Source: Sinorhizobium chiapasense (GTDB lineage Bacteria; Pseudomonadota; Alphaproteobacteria; Rhizobiales; Rhizobiaceae). Taken from it: a stretch of 64,000 nt of DNA. Positions 8,204-15,751 of the stretch are shown piece after piece (position 1 is the stretch's first letter; every line of letters starts with the position of its first letter). Position numbers and translations under genes: made by a program. A model generated the notes under the pieces. That model ran no database searches, was not told where the DNA came from, and saw only the letters and a list, made by a program, of their open reading frames with translations. The stretch covers positions 3,370,001 through 3,434,000 of the forward strand of contig NZ_CP133148.1 of assembly GCF_036488675.1 (NCBI RefSeq), given 5' to 3'.

Positions 8204-9325
8204 TCAGGAGAAGCGCTTGCTGAAGGCGTGGGTGAAAACGATGCGGCCGGCCTCGCCCTGAGCTTCGCCGAAAGCGACGTCCATGAAGGCGTCGGTGATG
8301 CGAACGACGGCAAAGCCGCCGAGATAGGCCGCCTTCGGCTTGAAGAGATCGAGCCTGCCGGCGCGGTAGGCCATGACCCGGTCATGTTCATGCCCGTGGA
8401 AAAGACCGACGACATTGCAATCTTTCAGCGCGTCAAGCAACGCCTGCCGCTGCTCGGGGCTCCACCAGTGGGGCTTCCCGTCCCCCTGATCGTCGAAGGT
8501 CTCCGCCGTTGTGTCCCAGACCTCCGTTGAAAACGCATCCCAGCCATAATGCTGGAACAGCACGACCGGCCGGCCGTCGGCGGCGTAATACGCAAGGTCC
8601 CCTTTGAGCCAGCCAAGGCCGCTCACCGCGCCCTTGCTCTCGTCGCCGCCGAAGCGCTGCAATTGGACAAGATGCAGGCCGCCCCAGTCCCAGGAATAGC
8701 TGTCCGACAACGGATCGTAGTTCGTCACCGGCACCGGCGGCTTGTGGAATACCGTCTGGCGGTGCGTAAACTCGACATAATCGCGCAGTTCCCGGCGGTA
8801 CCAGTCGCCATTCGGTGGGGGACCGTCCTGATCGAGATCATGGTTTCCGAGCCCGACATAGACGGGAAAGTGAATGTGTTGCGGGCCTGGACGTTGCTCG
8901 TATCGGCTCTGGAACTGCTGCAACTGCCGTCCCTCGCGCGGCTGGCGAACCTGACCGCCGCCATCGTCTGTGATGTCGCCGCCGAGAACAAGGCCGAGCG
9001 GGCGCCCGATTTTCTGCCCCGCACCGGCGAGGCCGCTTGGGTCCCCATCGATCGTCGCAGGCCAGTGCTGCGCGGAAATGGCGTTGAGCGCCGCGACATG
9101 GCGCAAGAGGCTGGCGTCGGTCTTGCCCTCTGCCTCGCAATTCGGCGCCAGCCCTTCGGCGGAAACGATGCAGGCGTGAATGTCGTTGGAGAAAAGAAAA
9201 GTGGCATCGACCGGAGGCCACGCGTTGGCAGCACGGACGCGACCGGCGAGGATCGACACACCTGCGCCCGCAGCCGTCGCGAGAAAGGTCCGTCGGGACA
9301 GGCCGCAGCAATCCGGATTGCTCAC
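8204..9325 (-). CDS. Tat-exported metallophosphoesterase
   Basis: A 373-residue calcineurin-like phosphoesterase. With GTG 9323-9325 as start (GGGAGG 8 nt upstream) the protein begins with a short n-region followed by LSRRTFLATAAGAGVSILAG. This is a twin-arginine signal, so it acts in the periplasm. Metal-site motifs are FLFSNDIHACI (Asp, His), LVLGGDITDDGGG, YVGLGNHDLDQDG (GNHD motif), VVLFQHYGWD and VVGLFHGHEHDRVM (GHEHD motif), giving the five-motif dinuclear centre of the family. The substrate is unknown. A longer start at 9379 exists but would place about 18 arginine-rich residues before the Tat n-region. Confidence 0.88.
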   Translation of the reverse strand: MSNPDCCGLSRRTFLATAAGAGVSILAGRVRAANAWPPVDATFLFSNDIHACIVSAEGLAPNCEAEGKTDASLLRHVAALNAISAQHWPATIDGDPSGLAGAGQKIGRPLGLVLGGDITDDGGGQVRQPREGRQLQQFQSRYEQRPGPQHIHFPVYVGLGNHDLDQDGPPPNGDWYRRELRDYVEFTHRQTVFHKPPVPVTNYDPLSDSYSWDWGGLHLVQLQRFGGDESKGAVSGLGWLKGDLAYYAADGRPVVLFQHYGWDAFSTEVWDTTAETFDDQGDGKPHWWSPEQRQALLDALKDCNVVGLFHGHEHDRVMAYRAGRLDLFKPKAAYLGGFAVVRITDAFMDVAFGEAQGEAGRIVFTHAFSKRFS

Positions 9326-9446
9326 GTTGGACACCTCCCGCAGCGAAGTCCGCCTCCGGCACGAACGGAACTGGCTCACCCATCGGCTTCAGCCGCCATG
9401 GAGTGTGCAGCAGGCGGCGCGGCACGTAAAGCGTGCCGCATTTTCG

Positions 9447-11036
9447 TCAGTGACCGCTGCCGCCGGGACCGGCGCCGTGCGGCTTGCTGATCATCATGAC
9501 GCCAATGATCAGCGACAGGAACAGCGCCGTCAAAATCACGAAGACGTCGATAAAGGACAGGATCACCGCCTGCTTCTGAACCATCGCCGCCAGTTGCTTG
9601 ACCGCGATCGTCGTTCCGTCGAGGCCGTGAGCGGTGAAACTCGAGGCCATGTTCCGGAGCCGCTCGACCGCCTCCGAGTTGCCCCACTGGATGTGCTCGG
9701 CAAGCCGGGCATAGTGGAAATCCTGGCGCTGCGTCAGGATGGAATTGATGACCGCAAGGCCGACCGCACCGCCGAGGTTGCGCGTCAGATTATAGAGGCC
9801 GGACGCGTTACGGATACGGGCGGGCGGCAGCGTGCCGAGCGCGATGTTGTTGATCGGCACCATGCAGAGCATCAGCGAGCAGCCGCGCAGGATCTGCGGC
9901 ACGAGCAGTTCCCAGAAGTCCCAGTCGGCGGTCAATTGGCTCATCGTCCACGTGCCGGCCGCAAAGCCGGCAAAGCCGACGGTCATCAGCACCCGCGGAT
10001 CCAGCCGCCCGGAGAGGAAGCCGGCGACCGGCGCCGTGACGAACATGGCGAGACCCGAGACGAACATGGTCTCGCCGATCATCAGCGAATCGTAACCGCG
10101 TATGCTCCCGAGATAGAGCGGGTAGAGATAGGTGAGGCCGTAGAGCCCGATGCCCATGACGAAGGAGAAGAGCGAACCGAAGGCGAAGTTGCGATTGGTG
10201 AAGGCCCTGAGATCGACCACCGGGAACTCGACCTTGAAGGCGCGATAGAAGAACACGGCGGCAGCAAGCGCTGCGGCAACCGCGCCGATGACGATGTGGT
10301 CGTCATTGAACCAGTCGTTGGCGTTCCCCTCCTCCAGCACATATTCGAGCGAGCCGAGGAAGACCGCCATGGAGGCGAGTCCCCACCAGTCGAACTTCTT
10401 CATCAGCCCGAGTTCGGGCTTGTCGAAGTCGATGAAGGTCCAGGTGAGCGTCGCGACGATGATGCCTGGGATGACATTGACGAGAAACAGCCAGTGCCAG
10501 GAGAAGGCGTGGCTCAGATAGCCGCCGACCGTCGGGCCGATGGTCGGCGCGAGCGTTGCGATGAGGCCGATGATCGGCGAGACGACGTTGCGCTTCGACG
10601 GCGGGAAGATCGTGAAGGCGGCGGCGAAGACCGACGGGATCATGCCGCCGCCGATAAAGCCCTGGATCGCCCGGTAGATGATCATCTGGTCGATATTGGT
10701 GGCGGTCGCAGCAAGTGCGCTCGACGCCGTGAAGCCGGCCGCGGCGACGGAAAACAGCACCCGCGTCGAGACGATGCGGGCGAGCGTGCCCGACAAAGGG
10801 ATCATGATGACTTCGGCGATGAGATAGGCGGTCTGCACCCAGCCGATCTCGTCCGATCCGGCCGAAAGGCCGGCCTGGATTTCGGCGAGCGAGGCCGACA
10901 CGATCTGAATGTCGAGGATCGCCATGAACATGCCGACCACCATCGCAAAGAAGGCGATCAGCCGTCTCGGGTCCATATGCTCCTCGGCTCTGGGCGCGGT
11001 TACCGCGACCGAACCTGCCGTTGCCGTTGCGGCCAT
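9447..11036 (-). CDS. emrB: DHA2-family MFS multidrug efflux transporter, EmrB type
   Basis: A 529-residue inner-membrane proton-driven exporter with about 14 predicted hydrophobic segments. Family signatures include FFAMVVGMFMAILDIQIVSA in the first segment, QTAYLIAEVIMIPLSGTLA with the following motif-A region, and the motif-C-like stretch GLIATLAPTIGPTVGGYLSH. It lies 28 nt downstream of the HlyD-like emrA on the same strand, behind a GAGGAG ribosome site. The two should form a pump that reaches an outer-membrane channel (TolC) not encoded here. In S. meliloti the corresponding pair is, to my memory, EmrAB under EmrR. Confidence 0.94.
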   Translation of the reverse strand: MAATATAGSVAVTAPRAEEHMDPRRLIAFFAMVVGMFMAILDIQIVSASLAEIQAGLSAGSDEIGWVQTAYLIAEVIMIPLSGTLARIVSTRVLFSVAAAGFTASSALAATATNIDQMIIYRAIQGFIGGGMIPSVFAAAFTIFPPSKRNVVSPIIGLIATLAPTIGPTVGGYLSHAFSWHWLFLVNVIPGIIVATLTWTFIDFDKPELGLMKKFDWWGLASMAVFLGSLEYVLEEGNANDWFNDDHIVIGAVAAALAAAVFFYRAFKVEFPVVDLRAFTNRNFAFGSLFSFVMGIGLYGLTYLYPLYLGSIRGYDSLMIGETMFVSGLAMFVTAPVAGFLSGRLDPRVLMTVGFAGFAAGTWTMSQLTADWDFWELLVPQILRGCSLMLCMVPINNIALGTLPPARIRNASGLYNLTRNLGGAVGLAVINSILTQRQDFHYARLAEHIQWGNSEAVERLRNMASSFTAHGLDGTTIAVKQLAAMVQKQAVILSFIDVFVILTALFLSLIIGVMMISKPHGAGPGGSGH

Positions 11037-11064
11037 CTACGCCACTCCTCGTCCGCTACGCGGC

Positions 11065-12279
11065 TTACTTTGCTGCAGCCACTTTCGACTGATCGGGCGC
11101 CGTGCGGGTATCGACGTCGACGACGACGCTCAAGCCCGCGCGCAAATGCCCTTCGGCCAGAACGTCGGCCGGCAGCTTTATGCGCACCGGAACGCGCTGG
11201 ATGACCTTGGTGAAGTTGCCGGTCGCATTTTCCGCCGGCAGCAGTGAGAAGACCGAGCCGGAGGCCGGCGAGATCGAGGCGACAGTACCTTCGATCGGGT
11301 GGTCCTCATAGGCATCGACATGGATCTGGACCTTGGAGCCCGGCACCAGATGCGCGATCTGTGTTTCCTTGAAATTGGCATCGATATAGAGCTGGTCCAC
11401 CGGAACGAGGGCCGCGAGACGCTGTCCGGCGGAAACGAGATCGCCGACCTGAACCGCGACATTGCCGACGACGCCGTCATAGGGTGCCTTGAGCACCGTG
11501 AAGCCCAGGTCACGATTGGCCTTGTCGCGCGCAAGCTCCAGCGAGCGGATCGTGCTTTCCGCCTCGGTACGCTGCGCCTCGAGGACGGTGATATTTGCCT
11601 TGGCCGCGGCGATATTGGCCTCGGCACCGACGAGATTTGCGCGCGCCTGATCGAGTGCGACATCGGCATTGTCGCGCGAGGCAACGGTTCCGACGGCCTT
11701 GGACTGGAGGTCGCTGGCGCGCTTCTGGGTCAGCTCGGCGCCGCGGACGGTCGCCTCAAGGGCTGTCTTCTGGGCTTCGGCCTGGCTGAGGCTCGCCTTT
11801 GCCCCGGCGATCTGCGCATCGAAGCGGCTGAGCGCCAGCTTCTGCGTGGCGATCTGCGCCTCGGCCTGCTCGGCAGCGATGCGATAATCGCCGTCGTCGA
11901 GCGTAACCAGTGGATCACCCGCCTTCACATGCTGGTTGGCGATCACGTCGACCTTGGCGACATAGCCGGATACCTTCGGCGAGATGGTCGCGATGTCACC
12001 CTCGATATAGGCGTCATCGGTCGAAACCATGAAACGCCCGTTCGTCCACCAGTCATAGCCGTACCAGGCAGCGGCAGCGAGCAGCGCCAGCCCCAGGACC
12101 GGCAGCACCAGCTTGCGGCGTTTTTTCTGGGGCGCGGCAACGTCAGCGGCCGGGCGCTCCGCGACCGACGGGGCCTCGCTTTGAGGCGCGGTGACCTCGG
12201 CCTGCGGATTATCCACGACTTCAAAATCATCGCCGACGGAACGGACACGGGCAGCGCTGGAGGTGCTGGTAGCGGACAT
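11065..12279 (-). CDS. emrA: HlyD/EmrA-family membrane fusion protein
   Basis: A 404-residue periplasmic adaptor of the EmrB pump. The architecture is a cytoplasmic N-terminal tail, one membrane anchor (VLPVLGLALLAAAAWYGYDWW, about residues 59-79), the lipoyl half FMVSTDDAYIEGDIATISPK, a long Ala/Gln/Glu-rich alpha-helical hairpin of coiled-coil type, and a beta-barrel with FTVLKAPYDGVVGNVAVQVG and the closing barrel domain. It is the first gene of the emrAB operon, transcribed leftwards from the promoter at 12333-12361 that is overlapped and flanked by TetR-type operators. Confidence 0.94.
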   Translation of the reverse strand: MSATSTSSAARVRSVGDDFEVVDNPQAEVTAPQSEAPSVAERPAADVAAPQKKRRKLVLPVLGLALLAAAAWYGYDWWTNGRFMVSTDDAYIEGDIATISPKVSGYVAKVDVIANQHVKAGDPLVTLDDGDYRIAAEQAEAQIATQKLALSRFDAQIAGAKASLSQAEAQKTALEATVRGAELTQKRASDLQSKAVGTVASRDNADVALDQARANLVGAEANIAAAKANITVLEAQRTEAESTIRSLELARDKANRDLGFTVLKAPYDGVVGNVAVQVGDLVSAGQRLAALVPVDQLYIDANFKETQIAHLVPGSKVQIHVDAYEDHPIEGTVASISPASGSVFSLLPAENATGNFTKVIQRVPVRIKLPADVLAEGHLRAGLSVVVDVDTRTAPDQSKVAAAK

Positions 12280-12308
12280 ATGACACCGGTTTTTGTTGAG
12301 ATTGAACT

Positions 12309-12322
12309 GAACCGTTCGGTTC
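12309..12322. promoter_or_regulatory. EmrR-type operator 1
   Basis: GAACCGTTCGGTTC is a perfect 14-bp palindrome lying just downstream of the leftward -10 element, about 30 bp ahead of the emrA start. A repressor bound here would block emrAB transcription. The same core is repeated in degenerate form at 12371-12384. Confidence 0.7.
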
Positions 12323-12332
12323 GATTGAGCTT

Positions 12333-12361
12333 GACATAGTGCCTTTTGCGTCGCATATCAA
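12333..12361 (-). promoter_or_regulatory. Probable sigma-70-type promoter of emrAB
   Basis: On the minus strand TTGATA (12356-12361) and TATGTC (12333-12338) are separated by 17 bp and point toward emrA. Operators lie on either side, which supports repressor control. On the plus strand the same segment holds TTGACA with a weaker CATATC at 17 bp, so the promoter of the divergent tetR gene may overlap it. Confidence 0.5.
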
Positions 12362-12370
12362 GCGGCAATC

Positions 12371-12384
12371 GAACTGGCCGGTTC
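12371..12384. promoter_or_regulatory. EmrR-type operator 2
   Basis: GAACTGGCCGGTTC is an inverted repeat with one mismatched pair, related to operator 1 and centred 62 bp from it (about six helical turns). The two sites bracket the emrAB promoter, an arrangement that would let one dimeric regulator control both divergent transcripts or form a loop. Confidence 0.6.
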
Positions 12385-12523
12385 GATTATTTGCTCAAAG
12401 GGCAAAGAAAAGTGTGAGGGCTCCTCCCCGCCCCTTGTCTTTACTGGAATCGGCCGTGTTTATGGTTTTGGATAAATTCATCCAGGATCATTCTGATGTG
12501 AGGAGTGGAAACGTCCGGCAGCC

Positions 12524-13219
12524 ATGACGTCAGCGAAAAGCCTAGAGCAGGAAAAATCCCTGCAGGATCGAGAACAGCACCCTTCGAGCGGTGGGCGGCA
12601 CGCTGCCGGCGAAGATCCGGCCAAACGCGAGCAAATCCTTGAAGGCGCGAAACGCGTTTTCATGAGGAGCAACTTCGACGCTGCCAGCATGAACGATATC
12701 ACCCGCGAGGCCGGCGTTTCGAAGGGCACGCTCTACGTCTATTTCGAAAACAAAGAGGACCTGTTCGAGGCGCTTATCGCGCGCGAGCGCAGCCGCATCG
12801 TGGATAGCGTCAAGCAGTTGCTGAACGACAACGCGCCGCTCGAAGACGCGCTTCATGATTTCGGCGTAACGCTGGTGACGAGCATGACGTCAGACTACAC
12901 GATCCGAGCCATGCGCACCGTGCTCAGCGTGATCGATCGGATGCCGCGGCTGGCGCAGCGGTTTTTCACGGCAACACCGGAGAACGGCTACACGGTCCTG
13001 AAAACTTACCTCGACCAGCAAGTAGAGGCTGGCACGCTGTCGATCGATGACACGGAATTAGCCGCGAAGCAGTTCATCGAACTGTCCTCGGCCGGAATCT
13101 TCAAGGGCCGCCTCTTCGGTATGTGCGAGGCACCCTCGGCCGACCGGATCGAGAAGAACGTGAGATCGGCCATCCGTGTATTCCTGGCCGCCTATGGTCG
13201 GAACTCGAACGCCGGCTGA
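12524..13219 (+). CDS. emrR: TetR-family repressor of emrAB
   Basis: A 231-residue regulator. The TetR helix-turn-helix is in the first third: REQILEGAKRVFMRSNFDAA, then MNDITREAGVSKGTLYVYFE followed by NKEDLFEALI. The remainder is the variable ligand and dimer domain (TetR_C_7-like in appearance). It is divergent from emrAB with 244 nt between the start codons, and that gap holds two related palindromes. The gene symbol follows the S. meliloti name for the equivalent regulator, recalled from memory. Inducers there include plant flavonoids; whether that holds here is not shown by the sequence. Confidence 0.88.
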   Translation: MTSAKSLEQEKSLQDREQHPSSGGRHAAGEDPAKREQILEGAKRVFMRSNFDAASMNDITREAGVSKGTLYVYFENKEDLFEALIARERSRIVDSVKQLLNDNAPLEDALHDFGVTLVTSMTSDYTIRAMRTVLSVIDRMPRLAQRFFTATPENGYTVLKTYLDQQVEAGTLSIDDTELAAKQFIELSSAGIFKGRLFGMCEAPSADRIEKNVRSAIRVFLAAYGRNSNAG

Positions 13220-13228
13220 AGCCCGGGT

Positions 13229-13270
13229 CAGCGCGCCGCGCGTCTTATCAGACACACAAAAGACGCTGTC
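13229..13270. repeat. CAGCGC/GACGCTG intergenic palindrome, copy A
   Basis: Begins CAGCGCGCCGCGCGTCTTATC and ends AAAGACGCTGTC. It matches 40012-40054 closely and matches 13357-13400 in inverted orientation. It starts 10 bp after the tetR stop and could act as its terminator hairpin, although no clear T-run follows. Confidence 0.7.
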
Positions 13271-13356
13271 TTCGCGCTCATTATCTGTCAATCCAGCAAT
13301 TGCGATCAAACGCACCCGCCTGTGAGGCCGTAAGAGGTGCATGCACTATTACGGTG

Positions 13357-13400
13357 CTGCAGCGCCTTTGCGCCTCTCACAAGACGCACGGCGCTGTAAG
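13357..13400. repeat. CAGCGC/GACGCTG intergenic palindrome, copy B (inverted)
   Basis: CTGCAGCGCCTTTGCGCC followed by AAGACGCACGGCGCTGTAAG. Its reverse complement aligns with copies at 13229-13270 and 40012-40054. It ends only 9 bp before the AraC-type start codon, so it forms the immediate 5' leader of that gene and places a hairpin next to the ribosome-binding site. Confidence 0.65.
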
Positions 13401-13409
13401 GGAGTGAGC

Positions 13410-14249
13410 ATGAGCGCCATCGGCAGGGCGATCTGGTTCATCGAGAGCCATTTCGCCGAGGACATATCGCTCGAAGAGATCGCCGAGGCCGCAGGCCTCT
13501 CGCGCTACCATCTGTCACGCGTGTTCGGGCTTTCGACCGGTCGGTCGATCAGCGCCTACATCCGCGGCCGGCGCTTGAGCGGCGCCGCACTGGCCCTCGC
13601 CGATGGCACATCCGGCATTCTCGAAGTGGCCCTCGATGCGGGCTACGGCTCGCATGAGGCCTTCACCCGTGCCTTTCGCGAACAGTTCGGCGTGACACCC
13701 GAGTCCGTCCGCAAGCAGGGGCACATCCGCAATGTCGAACTGATGGAGCCGATCAGGATGGACGACGCACGTACCTTGAAGATCGAACCGCCCCGTTTCG
13801 AGGAGAGCACCGGACTTCTCCTCGCCGGTCTCGCTGAAACCTATGCCTACAATCGCACCGAAGGCATCCCGTCGCTCTGGCAGCGCTTCAACGCCCATTT
13901 CGGCAATGTGCCCGGCCAGCGTGGGAATGTCGCCTATGGCGTATGCACCCAGTCGGACGGCGAGGCCGGGCGCTTTCGTTACATGGCCTCGGTAGAAGTC
14001 GACGATACAGACGGGTTGCCGGACAGCTTCACCGTTTTGAAGTTGCCAAGGCAACGCTATGCCGTGTTCCTCCACAAAGGACACATATCGGCGATCACCA
14101 CGACCGCCCACTACATTTTCGGGTCATGGTTTCCGCAGTCCGGGCTGGAGCACGGCCAGCTTCCGGACCTGATAGAGAAATACGACGAGCGCTTCGATCC
14201 TCGTACGGGAATGGGCGTCGTCGAAATTTGGGTGCCGATAAAACAGTAA
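13410..14249 (+). CDS. AraC-family regulator with GyrI-like effector-binding domain
   Basis: A 279-residue protein in the Rob/SoxS-like arrangement with the DNA-binding part first. The AraC double helix-turn-helix covers about residues 5-105 (SLEEIAEAAGLSRYHLSRVF and GYGSHEAFTRAFREQFGVTP). A GyrI-like small-molecule domain follows from about residue 115 to the C-terminus (containing FRYMASVEVDD, RYAVFLHKGHI and GVVEIWVPI). A GGGAGTGAGC ribosome site supports ATG 13410. An in-frame upstream ATG at 13341 would place the repeat inside the protein and is less likely. Targets are unknown; related proteins sense toxic organic compounds and switch on efflux or detoxification. Confidence 0.88.
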   Translation: MSAIGRAIWFIESHFAEDISLEEIAEAAGLSRYHLSRVFGLSTGRSISAYIRGRRLSGAALALADGTSGILEVALDAGYGSHEAFTRAFREQFGVTPESVRKQGHIRNVELMEPIRMDDARTLKIEPPRFEESTGLLLAGLAETYAYNRTEGIPSLWQRFNAHFGNVPGQRGNVAYGVCTQSDGEAGRFRYMASVEVDDTDGLPDSFTVLKLPRQRYAVFLHKGHISAITTTAHYIFGSWFPQSGLEHGQLPDLIEKYDERFDPRTGMGVVEIWVPIKQ

Positions 14250-14342
14250 ACGGTAAAACGCAGCCGCGAAAAGGCAGCGGCGCTTGCCACTGCGGCGATG
14301 GTCCTTAAATACTCTGGCGAATCCCGGGCGACGACGCGCCCA

Positions 14343-14388
14343 GGAGCGGGGCGAGGAAAACTGTGCGCGGTTTTCCTCGCCCCGCTCC
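14343..14388. repeat. Long intergenic hairpin, AGAGCGGGAT family (copy 2)
   Basis: The arms at 14343-14360 and 14371-14388 (GGAGCGGGGCGAGGAAAA and its complement) pair perfectly over 18 bp around a 10-nt loop. It lies between the AraC stop and the TerC start. It can act as a terminator-like structure although no T-run follows. The inner sequence matches the other copies of the family. Confidence 0.75.
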
Positions 14389-14468
14389 AATTTGTCAGAA
14401 CCGGTCATGTTGATTGATTTGGTCGTTTCGACCAAGATCGCCGTGATCAAGGAGAGGAAAAATCGCCG

Positions 14469-15224
14469 ATGCAGGAAATCCTGGCGCTCGCCCAAAGCCT
14501 CGAGGCTTGGGTCGCTCTGATCACGCTCATTGTCATGGAGGTCGTGCTCGGCATCGACAACTTGATCTTCATTTCAATTCTCACGAACAAGCTTCCCCCC
14601 GAACACCGCGTCAGCGCGCGCCGCGTCGGCATCAGCCTTGCACTGATCATGCGGCTGGCGCTGCTCGGTACGATTGCCTGGATCGTGCAACTGACCCAGC
14701 CGGTTTTCGAGGCCTTCGGCCACCCCTTCTCCTGGAAGGACATGATCCTGCTTGGCGGTGGTCTTTTTCTCGTGTGGAAGGCGACCAAGGAGATCCACCA
14801 CAATGTCGATCCGAGCGATCATGGGGAGGACTTCATCGCGACTTCGGCGATCAACAGCTTTGCCGCAGCGATCGGCCAGATCTTGCTGCTCGACCTCGTC
14901 TTCTCGGTCGACAGCATCATCACCGCCGTCGGCATGACCCCGCATCTGCCGATCATGGTAGCAGCCGTCATCGTCGCGGTGACCGTCATGCTGCTTGCGG
15001 CGACGCCGCTTGCCAACTTCATCGAAAGAAACCCGACGATCGTGATGCTGGCTCTTGCCTTCCTGCTGATGATCGGCACAACGCTGATGGCCGAGGGCAT
15101 GGGCTTCCACGTTCCGAAGGGCTACGTCTACGCGGCCATGGCGTTCTCAGCCCTCGTCGAGATGCTGAACATGATGGCGCGTAACGCCCGGCTGCGAAAG
15201 CAGCAGGCCAAGAAGCTGCACTAA
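14469..15224 (+). CDS. TerC-family integral membrane protein
   Basis: A 251-residue inner-membrane protein of the TerC/Alx family, several members of which export manganese or other metals or support membrane-protein metalation. The conserved acidic membrane motifs are present: [16 protein letters not shown] near residues 18-33 and [18 protein letters not shown] around residues 140-157. Seven or so hydrophobic segments are seen, with a basic C-terminal tail ([10 protein letters not shown]). GGAGAGGAA precedes the ATG at slightly long spacing. It is probably monocistronic: a palindrome lies upstream and a clear terminator follows. No yybP-ykoY-like manganese riboswitch was recognised in the leader. 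Confidence 0.9.
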   Translation: MQEILALAQSLEAWVALITLIVMEVVLGIDNLIFISILTNKLPPEHRVSARRVGISLALIMRLALLGTIAWIVQLTQPVFEAFGHPFSWKDMILLGGGLFLVWKATKEIHHNVDPSDHGEDFIATSAINSFAAAIGQILLLDLVFSVDSIITAVGMTPHLPIMVAAVIVAVTVMLLAATPLANFIERNPTIVMLALAFLLMIGTTLMAEGMGFHVPKGYVYAAMAFSALVEMLNMMARNARLRKQQAKKLH

Positions 15225-15266
15225 TCCAGGAGAAGCGTGTAATAGCCGCGCGCGAAATGCCAAATG

Positions 15267-15300
15267 AAGAGGCCTGCATTCGGCGAATGCAGGCCTCTTT
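15267..15300 (+). terminator. Rho-independent terminator after terC
   Basis: The stem AAGAGGCCTGCATT pairs with AATGCAGGCCTCTT around a 5-nt loop and ends in TTT, 42 bp after the TerC stop. Confidence 0.85.
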
Positions 15301-15751
15301 GACTGCGGGAGACAAGTGAGGATACGAACCGGACGGGTTGGGAGTTCGACTACCGTTTTCGTTGGTTACGGGAGGAAACCGGAAAAATTCCCGCATTCTC
15401 CACTTCCGTCGCGTCCGGTTGACACGGTCCGCGTCCTCGATGAATAAACGCCTGACGGCCGCGAACGTTCCAACAAAATCACTGCGACATGCCGGACGGT
15501 TCATCGGCCTAAACCGGCGCTTTCTTTTCTCCGGCACCGTCTCGTCATAACCGCGCCAAGGGGAAATGGCCTTGTCCACTTTCCGTTGACATGCGGGGCT
15601 TTCTATGGTCTCACGCCAGCCGACTGGAATTGCCCGCCGATACCGCTGGTGCGGCACCCTTGTGGGCCTTTCCTTCCCATAAAATGCGCGCCCATACGCC
15701 GGAAATGCACTCCGGCAAGGGCCCAAAAGCACGTCGAAACGGGCACAGACC
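15301..15751. other. 451-bp intergenic stretch upstream of gltX
   Basis: No gene is supported here. The overlapping long frames lack recognisable domains and run antisense to terC or gltX. A possible sigma-70 promoter is noted separately at 15419-15447. A 36-codon frame starts at ATG 15440, but it lacks a good ribosome site and is not called. Confidence 0.5.
15419..15447 (+). promoter_or_regulatory. Possible sigma-70 promoter upstream of gltX
   Basis: TTGACA (15419-15424), a 17-bp spacer and GAATAA (15442-15447). The -35 is perfect and the -10 imperfect. It lies about 300 bp ahead of gltX, so it would leave a long leader. Confidence 0.35.

Noticed and set aside
9419..9439. Terminator between emrB and the metallophosphoesterase
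   Set aside because: The hairpin GCGGCACG/CGTGCCGC is real, but its T-run lies on the wrong side for the leftward emrAB transcript, and no plus-strand gene ends there.
13341..13409. Upstream start of the AraC-type regulator
   Set aside because: It would translate the palindrome copy B into the protein, and ATG 13410 has the better ribosome site.
14389..14468. Manganese (yybP-ykoY) riboswitch before terC
   Set aside because: TerC genes often have one, but the short leader lacks the conserved loops; only the upstream palindrome is structured.
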